A stretch of 32,447 nucleotides of DNA from positions 1 to 32,447 of the forward strand of contig JAACPN010000020.1 in assembly GCA_009995425.1 (NCBI GenBank), read 5' to 3'. The stretch comes from Legionella sp. (GTDB lineage: Bacteria; Pseudomonadota; Gammaproteobacteria; Legionellales; Legionellaceae). A program made the position numbers and the translations under genes. Below, piece by piece: positions 27,497 to 32,447 of this stretch (the first letter of the stretch is position 1; every line of letters starts with the position of its first letter). The notes beneath the pieces were generated by a model. It made no database searches, had not been told where the DNA came from, and saw only the letters and a program-made list of their open reading frames with translations.

Positions 27497-28389
27497 CAAT
27501 CCACCTTCATTGGAAAACCGAGCGCTTCACGCGCATGATAATAAGCTTCCGTTACAGCACGAGACAATTGGCGTACACGTAAAATATAACGCTGACGTTC
27601 GGTGACGGAGAGCGCATGACGTGCATCCAAGATATTAAAGACATGCGAGGCCTGCATGACCATTTCGTAAGCCGGAATCGATAGTCCACGATCGGCTAAT
27701 TCCGCCGCTTCTTTTTCGCACATATCAAATTGTTTAAACAGCCAGTCAATATTAGCCAACTCAAAATGATACGTCGACATTTCCACTTCTTGTTGATGAA
27801 ACACATCGCCATAGGTGATGGTTTTTCCCGCAGTAACACACCACGGTAAATCATACACGTTGTCGAGGTTCAAAATCGACATCGCGAGACGCTCTAAACC
27901 ATACGTCAGCTCGCCCGTTACGGGGCTACACGCTCTTCCGCCCACTTGTTGAAAATAGGTAAACTGCGACACTTCCATGCCGTTTTGCCAAACTTCCCAG
28001 CCTAAACCCCAAGCCCCCAGCGTCGGTGACTCCCAGTTATCTTCAACAAAACGTATGTCATCTAATAACGGATCAACGCCTAAAGCGCGTAACGAATCCA
28101 AATACTTTTCTTGAATATCCAACGGTGAAGGCTTTAACACCACTTGAAACTGATAATAATGCTGCAAACGGTTTGGATTCTCACCATAACGACCATCCGT
28201 CGGTCGTCTCGAGGGCTGAACATACGCCGCATTCCAAGGCTCAGGACCTGTGGCTCGTAAAAAAGTTGCGGGATGAAATGTTCCCGCGCCCACTTGCATA
28301 TCAAGCGGCTGAAGAATAATGCATCCTTCAGCTGCCCAAAAGTTTTGTAGTGTCAGGATCATCTCCTGAAATGTGGATGGTTTACTCAT
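27496..28389 (-). CDS. glyQ: glycyl-tRNA synthetase alpha subunit
   Basis: GlyQ holds the class II aminoacylation site that activates glycine. The protein (297 residues) is very close to E. coli Gly[61 protein letters not shown] and FTYFQQVGG are the catalytic blocks, and [13 protein letters not shown] is near the C-terminus. ATG 28389 overlaps the upstream dsbA-like stop as ATGA; its stop overlaps the glyS start by one base. The pair makes the complete alpha2-beta2 enzyme. Confidence 0.98.
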   Translation of the reverse strand: MSKPSTFQEMILTLQNFWAAEGCIILQPLDMQVGAGTFHPATFLRATGPEPWNAAYVQPSRRPTDGRYGENPNRLQHYYQFQVVLKPSPLDIQEKYLDSLRALGVDPLLDDIRFVEDNWESPTLGAWGLGWEVWQNGMEVSQFTYFQQVGGRACSPVTGELTYGLERLAMSILNLDNVYDLPWCVTAGKTITYGDVFHQQEVEMSTYHFELANIDWLFKQFDMCEKEAAELADRGLSIPAYEMVMQASHVFNILDARHALSVTERQRYILRVRQLSRAVTEAYYHAREALGFPMKVD

Positions 28390-29186
28390 GATGATGCTGA
28401 TTTTCCTGCTTGTTCAACCAAGTCTTGCAAGGCTTCAACCGTGACGGCACCTGGAATAAAATTAGGCTCATATTTTGCATTAAACTCACCGTTCGGTGTG
28501 GATGCCACAATAAATGCTGGGGTCCCCATGAGGTTTAAGTTCTCTGCAAGTTGATGATTGGCTGCAAGCTCGTCATCGATGGCCTTGTTTTGCATATCTT
28601 GTTTAAGCTTCGCCATATCCAAGCCAATGGATTCCGCGGTTGATAAAACCAAAGCGTCATCAAGACGTTTTTCAATTTTAAGTAAAGCGGCTTGCATGGC
28701 TTCGTACTTGCCTTGTTTCGCTGCAGCTAAAGCTGCACGTGAGGCTGTTTCTGAACGCTTACCAAAAATAGGCAATTCTTTATAAATCACACGTACGTTG
28801 GCATTATTCTTAGATACTTCACTGATAACCGGCTTCATACGCTTGCAGTGGACGCATTGATAGTCAAAAAATTCCACCACAGTCACAGCACCTTTAGGAT
28901 TACCGGTGACAGCGCCGTCTTTTTTGACGTTAAATAACTGATCGGCGTGCTTTGAAATCGCTGACTTCGCAATTTGTTGTGCTTCATCTTGTTGTTTTTT
29001 TTGAAGCGCTTGCGAAGCTTCAAGCAACACTTCAGGATGCGTGACTAAATAATCATGAACCACCTGCTCCACTTGCTGTTTTTGAACCGCTGGCATCGTG
29101 CTTTCTGCCGCTGTTGCCATGCCACCACAGAGCAGCATACCCGCTACCAAGGCTGTTTGTGCGGTTAATGTAGATTTCAATTTCAC
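28386..29186 (-). CDS. periplasmic DsbA-family thiol oxidoreductase, Com1/DsbA2 type
   Basis: The 266-residue protein has a Sec signal peptide cut near ATAA (about residue 27), an N-terminal helical region (about 36-75) of the type that dimerises Com1/DsbA2/ScsC-like proteins, and a thioredoxin-fold domain with active site CVHC (Cys111, Cys114) and cis-proline motif GTPAF (221-225). In Legionella DsbA2 and Coxiella Com1 such dimeric proteins oxidise or isomerise disulfides of secreted and Dot/Icm-related proteins; that role is inferred here. GTG 29186 is chosen over ATG 29207 because AAGGAG lies 6 nt upstream of it and falls inside the longer frame. It heads the glyQ-glyS-gmhB-rsmJ run with an ATGA junction. 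Confidence 0.88.
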   Translation of the reverse strand: MKLKSTLTAQTALVAGMLLCGGMATAAESTMPAVQKQQVEQVVHDYLVTHPEVLLEASQALQKKQQDEAQQIAKSAISKHADQLFNVKKDGAVTGNPKGAVTVVEFFDYQCVHCKRMKPVISEVSKNNANVRVIYKELPIFGKRSETASRAALAAAKQGKYEAMQAALLKIEKRLDDALVLSTAESIGLDMAKLKQDMQNKAIDDELAANHQLAENLNLMGTPAFIVASTPNGEFNAKYEPNFIPGAVTVEALQDLVEQAGKSASS

Positions 29187-29198
29187 ACCTTTCTCCTT

Positions 29199-29222
29199 AT
29201 GTCGCATTTAATGTCGCATTTA
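29199..29222. repeat. 12-bp tandem duplication in the leader of the dsbA-like gene
   Basis: ATGTCGCATTTA occurs twice back to back (29199-29210 and 29211-29222), just upstream of the AAGGAG ribosome binding site. Read on the minus strand it is TAAATGCGACAT twice, each copy bringing an ATG and a TAA. Confidence 0.85.
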
Positions 29223-29251
29223 AAACACGTTGATTTGCTACGAAACAGAAG

Positions 29252-31432
29252 CTAGCATAAGTTCGCGTACGCCGCAACCAGCCACTTGCTTCCATGTGTT
29301 TTAAAGTTCACTTGAACCCGTGTATGTGCACCGCTTCCTTCAAGCGCAAGCACCACACCGGCACCAAATTTAGCATGCTGAACCGCTTGCCCCAAACGAA
29401 AGCCACCCGGCGCATCGTCTTCGTAAAACCTTACCGGCTTATTGGAACCAACACCCGTGGTTCCTGGTTTAGGTGCATAGGCCTTCTGTTTCATCTTAAT
29501 TTCTTCTAATAAATGCTCAGGCAATTCTTTTAAAAAACGGGAAGGCTTATGATATTCTTCACGTCCATATTGCCTACGAATTTCAGCATACGAAATAATC
29601 AGTTTTTGCATCGCACGTGTCACACCGACGTAACACAGCCGTCGCTCTTCTTCCATGCGCGCTTCATCTTCCATCGCTTGCCGCCCAGGAAACAGCCCCT
29701 CTTCCATCCCGACTAAAAATACCTGTGGAAACTCCAAGCCTTTAGCTGCATGTAATGTCATGAGGTGCACATGAGGCACGCTGTCATCGGCTTGCCGCTC
29801 CCCCCCCTCAAGCGATGCATGCGCTAAAAAGTCGCTTAGAATTTCGGTGACTTCTTCATCTTGTTCTTCTTGATACTGACGAGCCGCATGAATCAGCTCT
29901 TCTAAGTTTTCGCGCTTGCCTTCAGCGCGCTCACCTTTCATGGTCGCAAAATGTTGATGCAGGCCACTGGTTTCGATCACACCTTTGACTTGGTCTTCTA
30001 ATGCCTCTGCCGCCAAATCACCTTGCAGTTTTTGAATGAGCTTAATAAAGCCTTCGAGCGCATTCGCTGCACGAGGTGAAAAAATACCGGCCAGAAGCTG
30101 AGCTTGCGCCGTCCGCCAAAGCGAGATACTTTGCTCACGTGCGGCAACACGTAGGGTCTCGATTGTTTTTTCTCCGATCCCTCGCGTTGGGAAATTAACA
30201 ACACGCTCAAATGCCACATCATCTTCAACATTGGCCACAAGACGTAAATACGCCAGCGCATCTTTAATTTCGGCGCGTTCAAAAAAGCGAACGCCGCCAT
30301 GAATATGATACGCAAGATTATTGCGGAGCAAGGCTTCCTCAAGCACACGCGATTGAGCATTTGAGCGATACAAAATAGCAATATCATCAGGGGAACGACC
30401 GGCATCAATCGCCATCGAAATACGCTCAGCGACAAAACGAGCTTCATCCAATTCGTTTAAAGCACCGTACACTGTAATTTTTTCGCCGGCATGACCATCG
30501 GTCCACAAAGCTTTACCGAGTCGACCTGTATTATGGTGAATCAACCCATTCGCCGCTTCTAAAATCGTCCCCGTCGAACGATAATTTTGCTCAAGCCGTA
30601 CCACATTACTGTTTTTAAAATCATCGGAAAAGCGCTGGATATTCTCGACTTTAGCTCCACGCCATCCATAAATCGATTGATCGTCATCCCCCACAGCCAT
30701 CACCGCTGTATCAGGGCCGGCTAATAAACGAATCCAAGCATATTGGACGGTATTTGTATCTTGAAACTCATCCACCAAAATCACTTTAAAACGCGCTTGA
30801 TAGTGGGCAAGTAACTCGGCATTATCACGCAGCATTTCGTGACAACGTAGCAAGAGCTCAGCAAAATCAATCACGCCAGCTACCTGGCATGCTTTTTCAT
30901 ACGCTTGATACACAGCAAGCCATGTACGACCGGGTCCATACGACGGTACGTTAACATGCGACGGCCTCTGCCCTTCGTCTTTACGTGCATTGATAAACGC
31001 TTGAGCTTGTTTAGGCGGCCATTGATCAGTATCTAAATTCATCGCGGCCATCACACGTTTTATCATACGCAATTGATCATCACTGTCTAAAATTTGAAAC
31101 TGCTCAGGCAAACCTGCACATTCATGATGTTGGCGCAACAAGCGATGGCATAAGCCATGAAACGTACCCACCCAAAGACCTTGTGTTCCCTGATGAAGCA
31201 TCGTATTCAAACGTGCACGCATTTCACCGGCCGCTTTATTGGTAAACGTTACGGCTAAAATCGCGTGAGGTGACAAATCATGTTTTGAAATCAACCAAAC
31301 CACACGGCTTACTAAGACACGTGTTTTTCCGCTCCCAGCACCGGCTAAAACTAAAACATGCCCCATCGGTGCTGTCACCGCGTCGCGTTGACGCTCATTC
31401 AAACCCATCAAACTCACTTCATCCAAAACCAT
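29252..31432 (-). CDS. uvrD: DNA helicase II (UvrD)
   Basis: UvrD is the 3'-5' SF1A helicase of nucleotide excision and mismatch repair. All motifs are present: Walker A GAGSGKT (31-37), VTFTNKAAGEMR, DEFQDTN (221-227), VGDDDQSIYGWRGA, QNYRST, TLHAAKGLEFPQVFLVGMEEG and YVGVTRA. The C-terminal RLGQAVQHAKFGAGVVLALEG is the Tudor-like RNA-polymerase-interacting domain. 726 residues is the usual length. ATG 31432 directly abuts GGAGGT; a TTG two codons in would be better spaced (6 nt) and is a possible real start. It is divergent from mlaA. Confidence 0.97.
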   Translation of the reverse strand: MVLDEVSLMGLNERQRDAVTAPMGHVLVLAGAGSGKTRVLVSRVVWLISKHDLSPHAILAVTFTNKAAGEMRARLNTMLHQGTQGLWVGTFHGLCHRLLRQHHECAGLPEQFQILDSDDQLRMIKRVMAAMNLDTDQWPPKQAQAFINARKDEGQRPSHVNVPSYGPGRTWLAVYQAYEKACQVAGVIDFAELLLRCHEMLRDNAELLAHYQARFKVILVDEFQDTNTVQYAWIRLLAGPDTAVMAVGDDDQSIYGWRGAKVENIQRFSDDFKNSNVVRLEQNYRSTGTILEAANGLIHHNTGRLGKALWTDGHAGEKITVYGALNELDEARFVAERISMAIDAGRSPDDIAILYRSNAQSRVLEEALLRNNLAYHIHGGVRFFERAEIKDALAYLRLVANVEDDVAFERVVNFPTRGIGEKTIETLRVAAREQSISLWRTAQAQLLAGIFSPRAANALEGFIKLIQKLQGDLAAEALEDQVKGVIETSGLHQHFATMKGERAEGKRENLEELIHAARQYQEEQDEEVTEILSDFLAHASLEGGERQADDSVPHVHLMTLHAAKGLEFPQVFLVGMEEGLFPGRQAMEDEARMEEERRLCYVGVTRAMQKLIISYAEIRRQYGREEYHKPSRFLKELPEHLLEEIKMKQKAYAPKPGTTGVGSNKPVRFYEDDAPGGFRLGQAVQHAKFGAGVVLALEGSGAHTRVQVNFKTHGSKWLVAAYANLC

Positions 31433-31542
31433 ACCTCCAGATACAAATTTTTAATTGCTCTCTATTCTACACTGAACTCCTCTTCACACCTACACCCAAT
31501 TCTGTTCTACTATGAGTATGTGTTTTTTAGAATAAAATCATC

Positions 31543-32361
31543 ATGCACTTGATTTCCCGATATACTGACCGATATTCTTTACTTAAACCCGTACTCGGTT
31601 TAGGTATGTTGCTGTTATCCGGCTGTGTCGCGGTTGGCCCTAATCCAGACGATCCTTACGAAAAAATCAACCGAAAAATTTACAGCTTTAACGCTGTATT
31701 TGATGAATATATTTTAAAGCCACCCGCAAAATTCTACGCTTTTGCTGTGCCTGCACCTGTTCGTGCCGGCGTTAATAATGTGTATAACAATATTAATATG
31801 TTTCCGACGGTTGCTAATGATCTTTTACAAGCTGATTTTCAACAAGCCATTTTAGATACCTGGCGTTTTATTATTAATTCAAGTATGGGTATTGCAGGCA
31901 TTTTTGATGTCGCAAGCTTGTGTCAGCTGCCGCCACATGAAAACGATCTGGGCATTACGTTTGCCAAATGGGGTGATAAACACTCACCTTATATTATAAT
32001 TCCGTTTCTTGGGCCCAGTACCATTCGTGATGGTTTTGGTTTGATGTTTGATTACACATTTTTTACGCCTTATCCTTACATTCATCAAGATTATATGATT
32101 GAAAGTGTGTTAGGTTTTCGTTACGTCGACTTACGATCGCGCATGTTTGATACCGATAAATTTATTTCGGCAGCGCCAGACCCTTACGCCTTCATGCGTG
32201 ATGCTTATCTTCAACACCGTCATTATTTGATTGATGGTGAACAAGCAATCACACCGGGCGACCTGTATGTTGACGAAGCTGAAGGCGAGATAGAACCTGT
32301 CCTGACGAATACGCCTCCCGAAGGAAAAAAAGCGTCTGAATTTCCGATTACAACCAACTAA
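31543..32361 (+). CDS. mlaA: MlaA (VacJ) outer-membrane lipoprotein
   Basis: MlaA is the outer-membrane part of the Mla system that removes misplaced phospholipids from the outer leaflet. The 272-residue protein has a lipoprotein signal peptide ending in the lipobox LLSGC (Cys28), then DPYEKINRKIYSFN, VANDLLQADFQQA, RFIINSSMGIAGIFDVAS, FAKWGDKHSPYIIIPFLGPSTIRDG and FRYVDLRSR, all typical. The C-terminal Glu/Pro tail is variable in the family. It stands alone here without mlaBCDEF. ATG 31543 lacks a good Shine-Dalgarno but gives a suitable signal peptide. Its stop overlaps the stop of the convergent Rpn-like gene by 2 nt. Confidence 0.95.
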   Translation: MHLISRYTDRYSLLKPVLGLGMLLLSGCVAVGPNPDDPYEKINRKIYSFNAVFDEYILKPPAKFYAFAVPAPVRAGVNNVYNNINMFPTVANDLLQADFQQAILDTWRFIINSSMGIAGIFDVASLCQLPPHENDLGITFAKWGDKHSPYIIIPFLGPSTIRDGFGLMFDYTFFTPYPYIHQDYMIESVLGFRYVDLRSRMFDTDKFISAAPDPYAFMRDAYLQHRHYLIDGEQAITPGDLYVDEAEGEIEPVLTNTPPEGKKASEFPITTN

Positions 32362-32447
32362 AATTTTTCTACGTCTTCGCGCGTTAGGCCTGTGCTTGCT
32401 ACCACTATTTCTATTGGAAGGCCTTGGTCCAACATATTTCTTGCAAT
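32358..32447 (-). CDS. C-terminal tail of an Rpn-like PD-(D/E)XK nuclease/transposase (partial)
   Basis: The last 90 bases translate on the minus strand as 29 residues, IARNMLDQGLPIEIVVASTG followed by LTREDVEKF and TAG. This is the characteristic tail (IA-x-x-ML-x-x-G-x-x-x-x-x-I/V-x-x-x-TGL-x-x-E-x-(I/V)-x-x-L/F) of the Rpn/PDDEXK_2 family, recombination-promoting nucleases often annotated as putative transposases. The catalytic part lies beyond the window, so intactness cannot be judged. Its stop codon TAG interlocks with the mlaA TAA (CTAA). Confidence 0.7.
   Translation of the reverse strand: MARNMLDQGLPIEIVVASTGLTREDVEKF

Noticed and set aside
31433..31542. Divergent promoters for uvrD and mlaA
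   Set aside because: Several AT-rich -10-like hexamers occur (TAGAAT, TACTAT), but none has a convincing -35 at proper spacing, so I did not list them.

Overview
The window looks like a chromosomal segment of a gammaproteobacterium, most probably a host-associated or intracellular member of the Legionellales (Legionella, Coxiella or Berkiella-like). That placement is inference from three things: Gram-negative envelope genes (ftsK, lolA, yhdP, mlaA, mpl, gmhB), a Com1/DsbA2-type thiol oxidoreductase, and several large eukaryote-directed proteins (OTU-like cysteine protease, ankyrin-repeat fusion, helical solenoid) of the kind those bacteria secrete into host cells. No secretion-system gene is present, so 'effector' is always a hypothesis here.

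Layout. 1-1990, minus strand: a CinA-family protein cut by the window edge, preceded by a Stealth-family sugar-phosphate transferase. 2038-2271: a small lipoprotein. 2419-3819, plus: an APC amino-acid transporter, converging with and overlapping mpl. 3792-13338, minus: a tightly packed run transcribed ftsK > lolA > yhdP > OTU-like protease > mpl; the first three overlap by 1-4 nt and the OTU gene sits in short gaps between two envelope genes. 13413-14357, plus: trxB with a promoter and a strong bidirectional terminator. 14416-24162, minus: an accessory block of a secreted GH18 chitinase, an outer-membrane barrel, a 1416-residue protein with roughly 33-residue helical repeats, and a 1016-residue fusion of a YoeB-like module, an SF1 helicase and ankyrin repeats. 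24244-29186, minus: a housekeeping run dsbA2/com1-like > glyQ > glyS > gmhB > rsmJ, every junction overlapping. 29252-31432, minus: uvrD. 31543-32361, plus: mlaA. 32358-32447, minus: the C-terminal tail of an Rpn-like PD-(D/E)XK nuclease/transposase.

How the genes fit together. The core genes serve division and chromosome segregation (FtsK), lipoprotein and lipid trafficking (LolA, YhdP, MlaA), murein recycling (Mpl), LPS heptose synthesis (GmhB), redox and folding (TrxB, DsbA-like), glycyl-tRNA synthesis (GlyQS), rRNA methylation (RsmJ) and repair (UvrD). The genes most likely to be new are the permuted OTU-like protease, the YoeB-like/helicase/ankyrin fusion and the large solenoid protein.

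There is no stretch over 300 bases without a gene. I saw no tRNA, rRNA, CRISPR array or complete insertion sequence.
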